Numbered from the stretch's first letter, positions 1-9,086 are shown. The stretch is 64,000 nucleotides of DNA from Rothia endophytica (GCF_928381505.1 NZ_CAKMSJ010000006.1:1-64000), one strand, 5' to 3'. The notes: generated by a model not told the origin, from the letters alone. Numbers and translations are program-made.

Positions 1-127
1 CCTGAGCTGTCCTGAGCTGTCCTGAGCTGTCCTGAGCTGTCCTGAGCTGTCCTGAGCTGTCCTGAGCTGTCCTGAGCTGTCCTGAGCTGTCCTGAGCTGT
101 CCTGAGCTGTCCTGAGCTGTCCTGAGC
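1..127. repeat. 10-bp tandem repeat array, at least 12.7 copies
   Basis: Twelve identical copies of CCTGAGCTGT plus seven bases of a thirteenth, with no variation between copies. The array is cut by the window edge, so its true length is unknown. On the plus strand a TGA falls in every frame once per 30 bp, so no plus-strand gene can read through. On the minus strand the repeat is free of stops in all frames, but the bases just before it (about 130-160) hold stops in all three frames and no ATG or GTG follows. It is therefore most likely intergenic. Confidence 0.95.
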
Positions 128-516
128 GATGATATGTAGTACCTCAGCAACTATCTATCGCCCAGCAACCCCCGATGGCGCGCAAAAAAACGAACACCAC
201 GCAGAAATGAGGAGCCGTAGAAGAAGGATATACATCGCAGACTGTGAGAACTAGCCCTGGGCCCACTGAGGGTTACTAATGATGAATTCTAGATAATTCT
301 TATCAAGCGATTATCAATGCCTGGCTCTACGTATTTGCGCAAGATTCTACACAACCGCCATCACCATATGAATTACACGCCCGATGTGCGGGAGACTGAG
401 AAACTTAACTCCACGGTTTCTTGAATCAAACTACTGCAGCTGTGTTTACAGCGATGAACAGGCTGAAGGCTTAATGAACCTCTTAGGTGAAATTCGTGAT
501 GGTTATTTTCAGGCAC
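128..516. other. Intergenic stretch with no supported gene
   Basis: No convincing gene lies between the tandem repeat and the terminator of the oxidase operon. A 63-codon plus-strand ORF (384-575) has no recognisable domain and its end runs through the ctaF terminator hairpin. An AT-rich inverted repeat GATAAT...ATTATC occurs around 292-315 and could be an operator for an unseen gene, but nothing identifies it. Confidence 0.6.
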
Positions 517-558
517 AAAAAAGTTGGTGCCCGGAACCTTTCAGAACCGGACACCAAC
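517..558 (-). terminator. Rho-independent terminator of ctaC-ctaD-ctaF
   Basis: The arms GTTGGTGCCCGGAAC (from 523) and GAACCGGACACCAAC (to 558) form an about 15-bp stem with one or two imperfect pairs and a short loop. On the minus strand the stem is followed by six T residues (A-run at 517-522). It lies 20 bp past the ctaF stop codon. Confidence 0.85.
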
Positions 559-577
559 CTGTTAGTTGTTTATGAAA

Positions 578-979
578 CTAGTGAGCGTGATCGCCGCTGT
601 TGTATTCATAAACCCAACCGATAACTGCAACCGCTGCAACGGGCAGTGATAGCAGGAATACCCACCAGCCGAGTGCTAGACCGATGACGGCGATAGAGCA
701 GGCTACGCCAATCAACAGGGGCCACCAAGACCATGGTGAATAGAAACCGTAATCGCCAGCAGCATGTGAGATTTCGCCATCGAGGTCTTCGTAGGGCATA
801 TCTGGATGCTTCTTGTCAGTGAAGGACAGGAAGTACCAGAGGAAAAGGCACATCGCAGCGGTGGCCAGCAATGCTGGGAAACCAGCCCATTCCTCAAAGT
901 GAGTCATGAACCCGTAGACGATACCAACCGGAATCAGGAACACACCGATGAGACCAAAAGTTTTTGCAAGAAGTTTCAT
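578..979 (-). CDS. ctaF: Cytochrome c oxidase subunit 4 (CtaF)
   Basis: A small membrane subunit of the actinobacterial aa3-type cytochrome c oxidase, acting in the cytoplasmic membrane at the end of the respiratory chain. The 133-residue product has four hydrophobic segments (about 5-25, 33-53, 85-103 and 104-124). The polar loop after the second helix has the DKKHPDMPYEDLDGEI stretch typical of this family. It is the last gene of ctaC-ctaD-ctaF, starting 10 bp after ctaD with an AGGGG ribosome site upstream of ATG. The family is largely confined to Actinobacteria. No catalytic residues are expected, and its role is structural. Confidence 0.93.
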   Translation of the reverse strand: MKLLAKTFGLIGVFLIPVGIVYGFMTHFEEWAGFPALLATAAMCLFLWYFLSFTDKKHPDMPYEDLDGEISHAAGDYGFYSPWSWWPLLIGVACSIAVIGLALGWWVFLLSLPVAAVAVIGWVYEYNSGDHAH

Positions 980-989
980 ACCATGTCCC

Positions 990-2693
990 CTATCGTGCGC
1001 TTACCTGGCGAGCAGCCGCAGCGACGTCGTTGTTGGTTGACAGCTCCGGATGGTGCAAGTCAAGTGCAGGACGCTCTGAGCGGATGCGGGGAAGAGCCGT
1101 GAAATTATGGCGGGGAGGAGGGCAAGAGGTAGCCCATTCCAGAGAACCGCCAAAGCCCCAAGGATCATCAACATCAACAGTCTTAGTTGAACGGTAAGTG
1201 GTGTATACGTTCCAGAACCAGGGAATCATCGAGATTGCGAGAATCATAGAGCCCAAAGTTGAGAGCTGGTTCATCCAGGTGAATCCGTCTTCAGGCATGT
1301 AGTCGGCGTAACGACGTGGCATACCATCCACACCTACCCAGTGCTGGACCAGGAAGGTCATGTGGAAGCCAACGAACAGCAACCAGAAATGGATTTTACC
1401 GATTCGTTCGTTCAGCATCTTACCGGTGAACTTAGGCCACCAGAAGTAGAGTGCGCCGAACATACCGAACACCAAGGTACCGAAAATAACGTAGTGGAAG
1501 TGTGCAACCACGAAGTAGGAATCGGATAGGTGGAAGTCAAGCGGAGGAGTTGCAAGGATAACGCCGGTGATGCCGCCGAACAGGAAGGTAATGAGGAAGC
1601 CGAAGATCCACAACATGGGGGTTTCGAAAGTGATCGAGCCCTGCCACATAGTACCGATCCAGTTGAAGAACTTAACACCGGTAGGAATACCAATAAGCAT
1701 CGTCATGAACGAGAAGAAAGGAAGCATTACTGCACCAGTGACGTACATGTGATGCGCCCATACGGTTACTGATAGTGCAGCAATCGCGATGGTAGCGAAA
1801 ATCAGACCCTTGTAGCCGAAAATCGGCTTACGGGAGAAGACCGGAATAATTTCGGAAACGATACCAAAGAAGGGTAGTGCCAGAACGTACACCTCAGGGT
1901 GACCAAAGAACCAGAAGAGGTGCTGCCACAGGATGGCTCCACCGTTTTCAGGATCGAAGATGTGACCACCAAGGCGGCGATCCATGCCCAGTGCGAACAG
2001 AGCTGATGCCAGGGGCGGGAAGATCATGATGATCAGAATTGCGGTGATCAGAGTGGTCCAGGTAAAGACGGACATACGCCACATCGTCATACCGGGGGCA
2101 CGCATGCAGAGGATGGTGGTCAGGAAGTTGACGCCACCCATGATGGTGCCGAAGCCCTGCAGAGCAAGACCGAAGATCCACAGATCGCCACCAACGCTGG
2201 GGCTATAGGTGGTGCTGTTCAGCGGTGCGTAGGCGAACCAGCCAAATGATGCAGCGCCCTGAGGGGTAATGAACCCGGCAATAGCGATCAAGGATCCAAA
2301 AAGGAAGAACCAGAAAGCTAGTGAGTTCAAGCGTGGGAAAGCAACGTCAGGGGCACCAATTTGAAGAGGGACGATGACGTTAGCAAAACCAACAAAAAGC
2401 GGGGTACCGAACATGAGAAGCATGAGAGTACCGTGCATGGTAAACAGCTGGTTGAACTGTTCCTTGGTTTCAAGAATCTGCATACCAGGGGTGAAAAGCT
2501 CTAGACGCATAATCAGAGCCATAACACCGGCAAAGCAGAAGAAAATGAAAGAAGCGATCAGGTACATGTACCCGATGGTCTTGTGGTCGGTGGAAGTGAG
2601 CCAATTGACGATAATTCGCCCTTTAGACTTGGGTACCACCCGCGGAACAACACTGCCGTTAGTTGTGTCCGCTGAATACTCAAGAGTAGTCAC
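990..2693 (-). CDS. ctaD: Cytochrome c oxidase subunit I
   Basis: Catalytic heme-copper subunit that reduces oxygen to water and pumps protons. All diagnostic ligands are visible: His87 (heme a) in FTMHGTL, the CuB site His265 with the cross-linked Tyr269 in HPEVY, His314-His315 in WAHHMYVTG, and His398 (heme a3) and His400 (heme a) in AHFHYVIFG. About twelve transmembrane helices span residues 35-510. Length (567) is normal. The start is a GTG preceded by GAGGT at good spacing. It sits between ctaC and ctaF with 10-bp gaps, so the three are one transcription unit. The subunit III and bc1 genes (ctaE, qcrCAB) are not in this window. Confidence 0.97.
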   Translation of the reverse strand: MTTLEYSADTTNGSVVPRVVPKSKGRIIVNWLTSTDHKTIGYMYLIASFIFFCFAGVMALIMRLELFTPGMQILETKEQFNQLFTMHGTLMLLMFGTPLFVGFANVIVPLQIGAPDVAFPRLNSLAFWFFLFGSLIAIAGFITPQGAASFGWFAYAPLNSTTYSPSVGGDLWIFGLALQGFGTIMGGVNFLTTILCMRAPGMTMWRMSVFTWTTLITAILIIMIFPPLASALFALGMDRRLGGHIFDPENGGAILWQHLFWFFGHPEVYVLALPFFGIVSEIIPVFSRKPIFGYKGLIFATIAIAALSVTVWAHHMYVTGAVMLPFFSFMTMLIGIPTGVKFFNWIGTMWQGSITFETPMLWIFGFLITFLFGGITGVILATPPLDFHLSDSYFVVAHFHYVIFGTLVFGMFGALYFWWPKFTGKMLNERIGKIHFWLLFVGFHMTFLVQHWVGVDGMPRRYADYMPEDGFTWMNQLSTLGSMILAISMIPWFWNVYTTYRSTKTVDVDDPWGFGGSLEWATSCPPPRHNFTALPRIRSERPALDLHHPELSTNNDVAAAARQVSAR

Positions 2694-2703
2694 GGGTTAC
2701 CTC

Positions 2704-3573
2704 TTAATTGTTGGTGTTCTGGTTGGGATTGCGGTTGTATTCATCACCGAGACGTCCGGTATTACCTTCATCTTCGAGTGACTGAATGTAAGCGTCGTAC
2801 TCGTCCTGGGGAACAACCTTGACGTTGAAGAGCATCTCAGAATGGTATTCACCGCAGAGCTCTGCGCATTTGCCAGCGTAAGTGGCAGCTTCATCACCAG
2901 TGGTGAAATACATGTGATTAGTCATACCGGGAATGGTGTCGCGCTTTTCGAGGAACGCGGGTACCCAGAATGAGTGGATTACATCGCGAGACTTCAACTG
3001 GATATCTACAGTCGAGTTGGTGGGCAGGTAGAGCGTGGGAAGGGTCTCTTCAACGCCCTCTTCACCAGTGGTGCTGAGACGTGCCTGAACACCGGAGAAG
3101 TAGACATCTTCGTTAATGTAGTTGAAGTCCCAAGCCCACTGCTTACCGTAAACCTCGACGGTAACATCGGCGTTGTCAGCCTTGGGTACAGTAATCTCTC
3201 GCTCAGCTCGGTCTGAGAAGCTGAAGAGGCTGACAATCATGATAATGGGAATCATGGTGTAGAAAATTTCCAGAGGAGCATGGTAGCTCACCTGGCGAGG
3301 GTAACCGGTTTCGTACTTGCGACGACGGTAGGCGATGATGCACCAGAGCATAAGGCCCCAGGCAACGAGGCCCACGGCCAATGCAGCTACCCACGAACCA
3401 ATCCAAAGGTCCATGATGGTATCTGCGTTATCGGTTACACCACGCTTGGTAGGCAACCAGCCAACCTTTGCCTGTTCTGAACAACCGGTCATTAGCAGTG
3501 CAGAAACTGCTGTAGCTGAGGCGATTGCCTTGCTCTTCAGCCCCTTGCTGCCGGTTCGATGCTGCGAACTCAC
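2704..3573 (-). CDS. ctaC: Cytochrome c oxidase subunit II, lipoprotein
   Basis: Carries the binuclear CuA centre that accepts electrons for CtaD. The N-terminus is a lipoprotein signal with lipobox LLMTGC, giving Cys31 as the probable lipidated residue. Two transmembrane helices (about 57-83 and 101-120) are followed by the cupredoxin domain. The CuA ligands are His200 and the CAELCGEYHSEM motif (Cys236, Glu238, Cys240, His244, Met247). The GTG start has AGGAAGGG six bases upstream. Length (289) is normal, ending in an Asn-rich tail. It opens the ctaC-ctaD-ctaF operon. Confidence 0.96.
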   Translation of the reverse strand: MSSQHRTGSKGLKSKAIASATAVSALLMTGCSEQAKVGWLPTKRGVTDNADTIMDLWIGSWVAALAVGLVAWGLMLWCIIAYRRRKYETGYPRQVSYHAPLEIFYTMIPIIMIVSLFSFSDRAEREITVPKADNADVTVEVYGKQWAWDFNYINEDVYFSGVQARLSTTGEEGVEETLPTLYLPTNSTVDIQLKSRDVIHSFWVPAFLEKRDTIPGMTNHMYFTTGDEAATYAGKCAELCGEYHSEMLFNVKVVPQDEYDAYIQSLEDEGNTGRLGDEYNRNPNQNTNN

Positions 3574-3751
3574 AGACGGCCCTTCCTGTAGCGATGTGCG
3601 TGTTACCTAGGTGCTGTGTGTGGACAGCATTAATCTAGGTATGAATCTTTCAATACGAGCTTACCTGTAAATGGGTAATTACGGTGAGAACCTGTCAACT
3701 AATAGACGTGTCATTACAAAAGTATTTCATGAGAGCCAGGCTAAAAATTTA

Positions 3752-3783
3752 GGGTCAGCGTGTGCGAAAGCACACGCTGACCC
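3752..3783 (-). terminator. Rho-independent terminator downstream of erpA
   Basis: A perfect 14-bp stem, GGGTCAGCGTGTGC / GCACACGCTGACCC, with a GAAA tetraloop. Reading the minus strand it is followed by TAAATTTTTAG. It lies 22 bp past the erpA stop and so separates erpA from the ctaC operon. Confidence 0.9.
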
Positions 3784-3805
3784 CCATCGTCTTTGCCAGC
3801 AGTGG

Positions 3806-4162
3806 TTAGCTAAACGAATCACCACATGCACATGACCCCTGAGCATTGGGGTTATCGATTGAGAAACCCTGCTTTTGAATGGTGTCTTCAAAGTCAATGG
3901 TGGACCCATCGAGGTAGGGGACGCTCATGCGATCAACGATTACCTCAACACCGTCAAAGTCACGGATAGCGTCACCCTCCAGCACACGCTCATCGAAGTA
4001 GAGCTGGTAAATCAGACCCGAGCAACCGCCGGGCTGTACAGCAATACGCAGGCGTAAGTCGGTACGACCCTCCTGTTCGAGCAAGGCTCGAACTTTTGCT
4101 GCAGCAACGTCAGTGAGGTTTACTCCGTGGGTTGATACGTTATCGAGAACAGTCTCTGACAT
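3806..4162 (-). CDS. erpA: Iron-sulfur cluster insertion protein ErpA (HesB/IscA family)
   Basis: A-type carrier that delivers Fe-S clusters to apoproteins in the cytoplasm. The 118-residue product has the three conserved cysteines of the family: Cys47 in QPGGCSG and Cys111/Cys113 in GSCACGDSF near the C-terminus. I chose ATG at 4162 because AAAGGAAA lies just upstream. A TTG five codons earlier would overlap that ribosome site. It stands alone between the peptidase gene and the oxidase operon with its own terminator. A position next to ctaC is common in Actinobacteria. Confidence 0.93.
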   Translation of the reverse strand: MSETVLDNVSTHGVNLTDVAAAKVRALLEQEGRTDLRLRIAVQPGGCSGLIYQLYFDERVLEGDAIRDFDGVEVIVDRMSVPYLDGSTIDFEDTIQKQGFSIDNPNAQGSCACGDSFS

Positions 4163-4256
4163 CGATTTTCCTTTCAAGAGGTGTTATTCAGCATCTAGTT
4201 TACGCTTTTAAAACTTTGGACGCGAGGTGGCGTTAGTCTACAGCGAGGGCACTCCC

Positions 4257-5642
4257 CTAGCTCTTTTCGGCTAGCATCAGAGCTTCAGCGAGAATAGCTT
4301 TTTTGAAGTCAGGTATGTAGAGGGACTCATTCGCACTGTGGGCTCTTGTGTCAGGATCCTCAATACCAGTAATTAGTATCTGCGCGTCCGGGTACTGGCT
4401 GGTTAGGGTAGCTATGAATGGGATTGAGCCGCCCATGCCAGTAGTTACAGGTTCTACTCCCCATGCCTGAGAGAAGGCGGCTAAGGCTAGCTGCGCTCCC
4501 TCCCCAGAAGTGTCAGCGGAGTAAGGCTGACCTGAATCTTCGGCTTGGTAAATAACTTCAGCCCCAAAGTCATTGCGGGCTTCAAAATGACGCGCTAGGG
4601 CACTGTGCGCGTCTTCGGGATCCTGGCCTGGAGCTAGGCGCACGCTAATACGAGCCTTAGACGTTGCAGCAATGGTGTTGGAGGATTCAGATACCGAAGT
4701 AATATCCATGCCAATTACTGATATGGCAGGCTGTGCCCAGAGCCTGGAAGATATCGAGCCCTCACCAGCCAAGTCCATGCTGTCTAGGATTCCGGAGTCG
4801 GCTCGGAAATTACACTCATCATATTCAACTTTGGGTTGAGGTGAAGTGATTAGACCTTCAACCGCAACTTTACCTTTATCATCATGAAGTGTTGATAACA
4901 GTTTGATGAGCACAGTATGGGCATCGAGTAAAGGCCCACCGAACATCCCGGAATGAACCGAGTGGTCGCTAACCTTCACTGATATATCACCGCTGGCTAC
5001 ACCCCTGAGGCTTGTGGTTAGAGCTGGTACACCAGTTCGCCAATTGGCTGAGTCAGCCACGATAATGTAGTCAGCCGCTAACTTATGTTTGTATTGTGAC
5101 AAAAAATTATCAAAACTGGGTGAACCCGCCTCTTCTTCACCCTCTATAAACAGGGTGACACCTACTTTAAAGGAGTCGCCCAAGACTGCCCTTGCTGCAG
5201 AAAAAGCTGCTAGGTGGGCGATAACTCCAGCTTTATCATCAGCAGCTCCACGACCATAAAGTCTGTCACCAACCTGGGTCGCAGTAAATGGGTCTGTCTT
5301 CCATAGCGTTAGGTCCCCTGCGGGCTGGACGTCGTGGTGTGCGTACAGCAAGAAGGTTGGGTAACCTGGGCTCGCCTCTTTGCGAGCTACTACAGCGGGC
5401 ATGCCCATCTTGCCTCCCGCGTACTCAGCACTCAGTATTTCTGCCGACTCAAACCCAGCATCTAGCGCAAGTTCACGAACTTTCTGGGCGCTATCGGTGA
5501 CCTTTGAGAGATCGAAAGACTCCCAGGCCACAGAAGGAATTGCGACTAACTCAACTAGCTTAGCCAGTTCCGCGTCGAACTGCTCTTCTACGAGATTTGC
5601 CAACTGATCCTTGTGCTCAAATTTAAAATTATGCGTTGTCAT
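4257..5642 (-). CDS. M20 family metallopeptidase (dipeptidase)
   Basis: A cytoplasmic zinc-dependent peptidase of the M20 family, most like the dipeptidase branch. Visible metal and catalytic motifs are HHDVQP (about 102-107), GRGAADDKAG (Asp135 as bridging ligand), EGEEEAGS (the Glu pair near 170) and a C-terminal TRAHSANES histidine. A dimerisation (lid) domain fills about 210-340. The ATG at 5642 gives 461 residues. A TTG seven codons upstream is possible but less likely. The 5' end is head-to-head with the DUF3043 gene, only about 57 bp away. Substrate cannot be read from the sequence. Confidence 0.88.
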   Translation of the reverse strand: MTTHNFKFEHKDQLANLVEEQFDAELAKLVELVAIPSVAWESFDLSKVTDSAQKVRELALDAGFESAEILSAEYAGGKMGMPAVVARKEASPGYPTFLLYAHHDVQPAGDLTLWKTDPFTATQVGDRLYGRGAADDKAGVIAHLAAFSAARAVLGDSFKVGVTLFIEGEEEAGSPSFDNFLSQYKHKLAADYIIVADSANWRTGVPALTTSLRGVASGDISVKVSDHSVHSGMFGGPLLDAHTVLIKLLSTLHDDKGKVAVEGLITSPQPKVEYDECNFRADSGILDSMDLAGEGSISSRLWAQPAISVIGMDITSVSESSNTIAATSKARISVRLAPGQDPEDAHSALARHFEARNDFGAEVIYQAEDSGQPYSADTSGEGAQLALAAFSQAWGVEPVTTGMGGSIPFIATLTSQYPDAQILITGIEDPDTRAHSANESLYIPDFKKAILAEALMLAEKS

Positions 5643-5687
5643 ACATCTCAGAATACGCGTCAAATGTATTTAAAGGCACGAAATCGT

Positions 5688-5702
5688 TATCCTTTAAAGG
5701 TG
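5688..5702 (+). promoter_or_regulatory. Candidate -10 element for leaderless DUF3043 mRNA
   Basis: TATCCT (5688-5693) matches the TANNNT -10 pattern and lies six bases before the GTG at 5700. That spacing would put the transcript start at the start codon. No ribosome-binding site precedes the GTG at normal distance. No clear -35 is seen. Confidence 0.4.
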
Positions 5703-6311
5703 TTTGGTCGTAAAAATAAATCAGCAGAAACTGAAAGTCAGCAGTCCGCGGGATCTGTCAGGGTTGAAAGTGCAGAACCTCATCTGTCTGATCCTAAGTA
5801 CACCCCTCCCAAGGGCCGCCCTACCCCCTCTCGAAAAGAAAGAGAGGCCGCACGCAAGTCGCCTCTCGTGCCGGTAGATAGAAAGGCGGCTAAAGAAGCC
5901 GAAAAAGCAGCAAATCGCGAATTCCGCATCAAGCAGCAGCAAGCTATGCAGACCGGCGATGAACGTTATCTTCCAGTCAACGATCGCGGCCCGCAGCGCC
6001 GCTACATTCGGGATTTCGTAGATGCAAGATTTAATGTGGGCGATGTACTTCTTCCCGTCATTTTGCTAACCTTCATCGTCGGCCTTTTCACCAGAGCCTT
6101 TCAGGAATACAGCATTTTGGTCATGTGGGCCTTCATCCTGCTGTGGTTTCTTGATTTCTGGCTTCTATGGCGCAAGCTCAAGCCAAGGATTATCGCAAAG
6201 TTTGGTGCTGTAGAACCCCGTTCAGGTTTCTACGCCTTTAACCGGTCAATGATGATTCGTAGATTCCGTCTACCCAAGCCTCAGGTTGCTCGCGGTCAGT
6301 ACCCCAACTAA
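5700..6311 (+). CDS. DUF3043 membrane protein
   Basis: Conserved actinobacterial protein of unknown function. The N-terminal half (about 1-110) is charged and proline/lysine-rich (KGRPTPSRKEREAARK), typical of the family. Two hydrophobic segments follow (about 118-135 and 141-158), then a basic tail. I chose GTG at 5700 because family members usually begin with a short FGRKK-like stretch, and here the product starts V-F-G-R-K-N-K. An ATG at 5664 is the alternative. The gene is divergent from the M20 peptidase and ends before a strong shared terminator. Family assignment is firm; function is not known. Confidence 0.85.
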   Translation: MFGRKNKSAETESQQSAGSVRVESAEPHLSDPKYTPPKGRPTPSRKEREAARKSPLVPVDRKAAKEAEKAANREFRIKQQQAMQTGDERYLPVNDRGPQRRYIRDFVDARFNVGDVLLPVILLTFIVGLFTRAFQEYSILVMWAFILLWFLDFWLLWRKLKPRIIAKFGAVEPRSGFYAFNRSMMIRRFRLPKPQVARGQYPN

Positions 6312-6334
6312 ACTCAAGCTCTTATCAATGAACT

Positions 6335-6368
6335 GGGGCCGGAACTTCTTTATAGAAGTTCCGGCCCC
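6335..6368. terminator. Bidirectional terminator between DUF3043 gene and pyrD
   Basis: A perfect 15-bp stem GGGGCCGGAACTTCT / AGAAGTTCCGGCCCC with loop TTAT lies between two convergent genes. The plus-strand side is followed by CGTTT. T-runs are short, so efficiency in either direction is uncertain. Confidence 0.8.
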
Positions 6369-6378
6369 CGTTTACCGA

Positions 6379-7476
6379 CTACTTACTATTTTTCCGCAGA
6401 GCAAGAAGTTCTCTGTTAATACGAGCTGCCCATAGCGGGCCTTCGTAAAGGAAAGCGGTATAGCCCTGCACTAGCTGAGCTCCTGCATCCAACCTTTCCT
6501 GTACATCCTTGGCTGTAGCTACGCCGCCTACTGAAATCAGTGAAAGCTGATCTCCCACCTCAGACTTAAGGATGCTGAGAACTTCTAGTGAGCGGCTCCT
6601 TAGCGGCTCCCCCGATAGACCGCCAGCACCGATGTCAGTAATTGTAGCGGTGTCAGAAGTTAGGCCCATACCATCTCGGGCTATGGTGGTGTTGGTGGCA
6701 ATGATGCCATCCAGCCCTAATCGGACAGCCATACGAGCAATCTCAACGATATCTTGATCAGCCAAATCGGGTGCTATCTTGGCCGCCAATGGAACCCGCC
6801 GTCCTACAACTACTCTGTCTGCCTCAGCTCTTACAGCCTCAAGTAGAGGTTCAAGAGTTTCAATAGCCTGAAGGTCCCTCAGACCTGGGGTATTGGGTGA
6901 GCTAACATTTACCACCAGGTAATCTGCCTGGGGTGCCAATACACGTGTGCTCACCAAGTAGTCTTCAACGGCATCTTCAAGGTCTACAAGTTTGGTTTTT
7001 CCAATATTGACGCCAATAAGGGGGCGCAGTTTGCCTTTGTACTCACTCTGTAAATCAGCTCGTGCCGCTGCGACTCGCGGCCCAGCTTCAGCTGCTCCCC
7101 CGTTATTAAATCCCATGCGATTGATGACAGCTTTATCATCAACCAAACGAAAAAGACGAGGCTTAGGGTTGCCTGGCTGTGCCTGCCCGGTTAGCGTACC
7201 AATTTCGATATGGCCAAAACCGAGGTTGCCGAGCGCCGAGATAGCATAGCCACCCTTATCGAAACCTGCAGCTATACCAAAAGGCGAAGGGAAAGTCAGC
7301 CCCATAGCCTCAGTTTTCAATGACGGATGAGGCGCAAAAAGCAGACGTTCACCAATTTTGGAAATACCGGTCTTGCGGAGGGTTTGCACACCCCACATGC
7401 CAACATGGTGGGCCCTTTCGGCATCCATGGGTTTGAAAATCGTATTGAACAGGGTTGGGTATAACCTCACGGTCAT
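6379..7476 (-). CDS. pyrD: Dihydroorotate dehydrogenase, quinone-linked (class 2)
   Basis: Oxidises dihydroorotate to orotate in pyrimidine synthesis, passing electrons from FMN to membrane quinone. Class 2 is shown by the N-terminal membrane-associating extension (about 1-50), the FMN-site motif GIAAGFDKGG, and VNVSSPNTPGLR, where the catalytic base is a serine (Ser191) rather than the class 1 cysteine. Length 365 is normal. The start codon sits right behind AAAGGGG. A GTG two codons later has better spacing and may be used. It is separate from the pyr operon at 42781-51653, whose set of enzymes lacks only this step and PyrE. Confidence 0.95.
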   Translation of the reverse strand: MTVRLYPTLFNTIFKPMDAERAHHVGMWGVQTLRKTGISKIGERLLFAPHPSLKTEAMGLTFPSPFGIAAGFDKGGYAISALGNLGFGHIEIGTLTGQAQPGNPKPRLFRLVDDKAVINRMGFNNGGAAEAGPRVAAARADLQSEYKGKLRPLIGVNIGKTKLVDLEDAVEDYLVSTRVLAPQADYLVVNVSSPNTPGLRDLQAIETLEPLLEAVRAEADRVVVGRRVPLAAKIAPDLADQDIVEIARMAVRLGLDGIIATNTTIARDGMGLTSDTATITDIGAGGLSGEPLRSRSLEVLSILKSEVGDQLSLISVGGVATAKDVQERLDAGAQLVQGYTAFLYEGPLWAARINRELLALRKNSK

Positions 7477-7523
7477 TCCCCTTTCAGCCGCGGTAAAAAC
7501 TACCAGTTGTATAAAAATCTAAA

Positions 7524-8303
7524 TTAGCTAGAGGCAACCTGGTCGATAGCGCCACCGTATCTGCGATCTCGGCGTGCATACTGTTCGACGGCGTCCCACA
7601 GAACAGTTCGGTCAACATCTGGCCACAGGACATTCATAAAGACCATTTCGGCGTAAGCACTCTGCCAGAGGAGGAAGTTAGAGAATCGTTGCTCCCCCGA
7701 AGTCCGTAGAAATAGATCTACATCGGGAAGGTCAGGTTCATCAAGATACCGTTGGAAGGTCTTTTCTGTAACATGTTTTGGTTTTAGTTTGCCGTCAGCG
7801 ACGTCCTGGGCAATCAAGGCCGCAGCATCGGCGATTTCAGCACGGCCTCCGTAGTTAACGCACATGGTGAGAGTGCAAACAGTATTATTCTTTGTCTCAG
7901 CTTCGCACTTCTCGAGTAGAGTAATGACAGATTTCCACAGTTTAGGGCGTCGGCCCGCCCACCTAATACGAACGCCCCACGACTTAAGGGTCTCTAGCTG
8001 CCGCTCTAGCACCTCTGACGAAAAACGCATCAAAAAGGCGACCTCATCTGGTGATCGTTTCCAATTTTCTGTTGAAAAAGCGTAAGCCGAGATGTAAGGG
8101 ATACCCATCTCAATCGCTCCAGCTACCACATCGAGAAGTGCTGCCTCACCGGCACGATGCCCTTCATTACGAGGCAACCCCCGTTCGTTTGCCCACCTAC
8201 CGTTACCATCCATCACTACAGCAACGTGCTGAGGAACAAACTTACGTGGAATGGACGGCGCAGTAGCACCACTGGGGTGTGGATTAGGCAGAAGGTGGGA
8301 CAT
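7524..8303 (-). CDS. uppS: Isoprenyl (undecaprenyl) diphosphate synthase
   Basis: Cis-prenyltransferase that extends allylic diphosphates with isopentenyl diphosphate to give the lipid carrier for cell-wall synthesis. The signature [10 protein letters not shown] contains catalytic Asp32, followed by the GHRAG basic motif and the C-terminal [14 protein letters not shown] segment that binds isopentenyl diphosphate. Length 259 is normal. It starts six bases after the recO stop, so recO-uppS is one unit. Actinobacteria often carry two such synthases with different chain lengths, and product length cannot be told here. Confidence 0.94.
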   Translation of the reverse strand: MSHLLPNPHPSGATAPSIPRKFVPQHVAVVMDGNGRWANERGLPRNEGHRAGEAALLDVVAGAIEMGIPYISAYAFSTENWKRSPDEVAFLMRFSSEVLERQLETLKSWGVRIRWAGRRPKLWKSVITLLEKCEAETKNNTVCTLTMCVNYGGRAEIADAAALIAQDVADGKLKPKHVTEKTFQRYLDEPDLPDVDLFLRTSGEQRFSNFLLWQSAYAEMVFMNVLWPDVDRTVLWDAVEQYARRDRRYGGAIDQVASS

Positions 8304-8309
8304 AGGAGA

Positions 8310-9086
8310 CTAGCTTTCCGTTTCTAAAATTGCGAGCGTTTTCAGTGGTCGCTCTAGATGCCACTGAGCATACTCCATCATAAGCCGTGAAGATCTGACA
8401 GAAAGGGAAGGAGTAGTTGCTAGTGCCCTAACGGTCTCCCAATCACCGGCTTTTAGGGCTGTTAGATATGAGGGGGTTTCTTCTGAGATAGGTGTGACAC
8501 GTTGTACCAAGTTACGCCGCCCGCAGTTCTGACACAGTACCCCGACCTCAGCCGAGAAGTAGGCAAGATCATCGAGAGATGCACATATACCGCAGGCAGA
8601 AGTTGCTAAATCCCACCCTGCTAAAGAAAAAGAGCGGGCGGTGTAAGAATCAAGGATTCTGTAGGGAGAATGGGATCGGTGAGCCAGCGCAGAAAGTGCT
8701 CCTGCCAGCAGCGAGAATTGACCCACACTAGCATCTTGGTCGTTCTGCACCAGCTGTTCAGCTAACTCGCAAAGAACAGCCGCAACGGTAAACACACCGT
8801 AATCAGCAGCAATAGGGGCAGCGTAGGCCCTTCTCGTTACTACCTGAGAGATGGTTGCTAATTTTTTTCCGCTGGAGGCCGAAAACTCCACCAGCATAAA
8901 GGGCTCGAGGCGGGCACCGAATTTGGAAGAGCTGCGTCTTACCCCTTTAGCCACCGCATGAACGATGCCGTGCTCCCGGGTACACAAAACAATGATACGA
9001 TCGGTCTCCCCCAGATCTTGTGTGCGCAAAACAATAGCGCTATCACGAAAGGACTTATTCGTTGATAGCGCTGAACTCACACTCAT
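8310..9086 (-). CDS. recO: DNA repair protein RecO
   Basis: Recombination mediator that helps load RecA on gapped DNA with RecR. The N-terminal OB fold (about 12-90) begins with RDSAIVLRTQDLGETDRII, typical of the family. A four-cysteine zinc-binding motif is formed by Cys165, Cys168, Cys185 and Cys188. Length (258) is normal. The ATG start follows GAAAG. It is transcribed with uppS and lies downstream of the leuA terminator, as in many Actinobacteria where recO and leuA are neighbours. Confidence 0.94.
   Translation of the reverse strand: MSVSSALSTNKSFRDSAIVLRTQDLGETDRIIVLCTREHGIVHAVAKGVRRSSSKFGARLEPFMLVEFSASSGKKLATISQVVTRRAYAAPIAADYGVFTVAAVLCELAEQLVQNDQDASVGQFSLLAGALSALAHRSHSPYRILDSYTARSFSLAGWDLATSACGICASLDDLAYFSAEVGVLCQNCGRRNLVQRVTPISEETPSYLTALKAGDWETVRALATTPSLSVRSSRLMMEYAQWHLERPLKTLAILETES

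Noticed and set aside
1..127. CRISPR array
   Set aside because: The unit is 10 bp with no spacers, and no cas genes are nearby.
384..575. 63-codon plus-strand ORF left of ctaF
   Set aside because: It has no recognisable domain or ribosome site, and its 3' third is the ctaF terminator hairpin.
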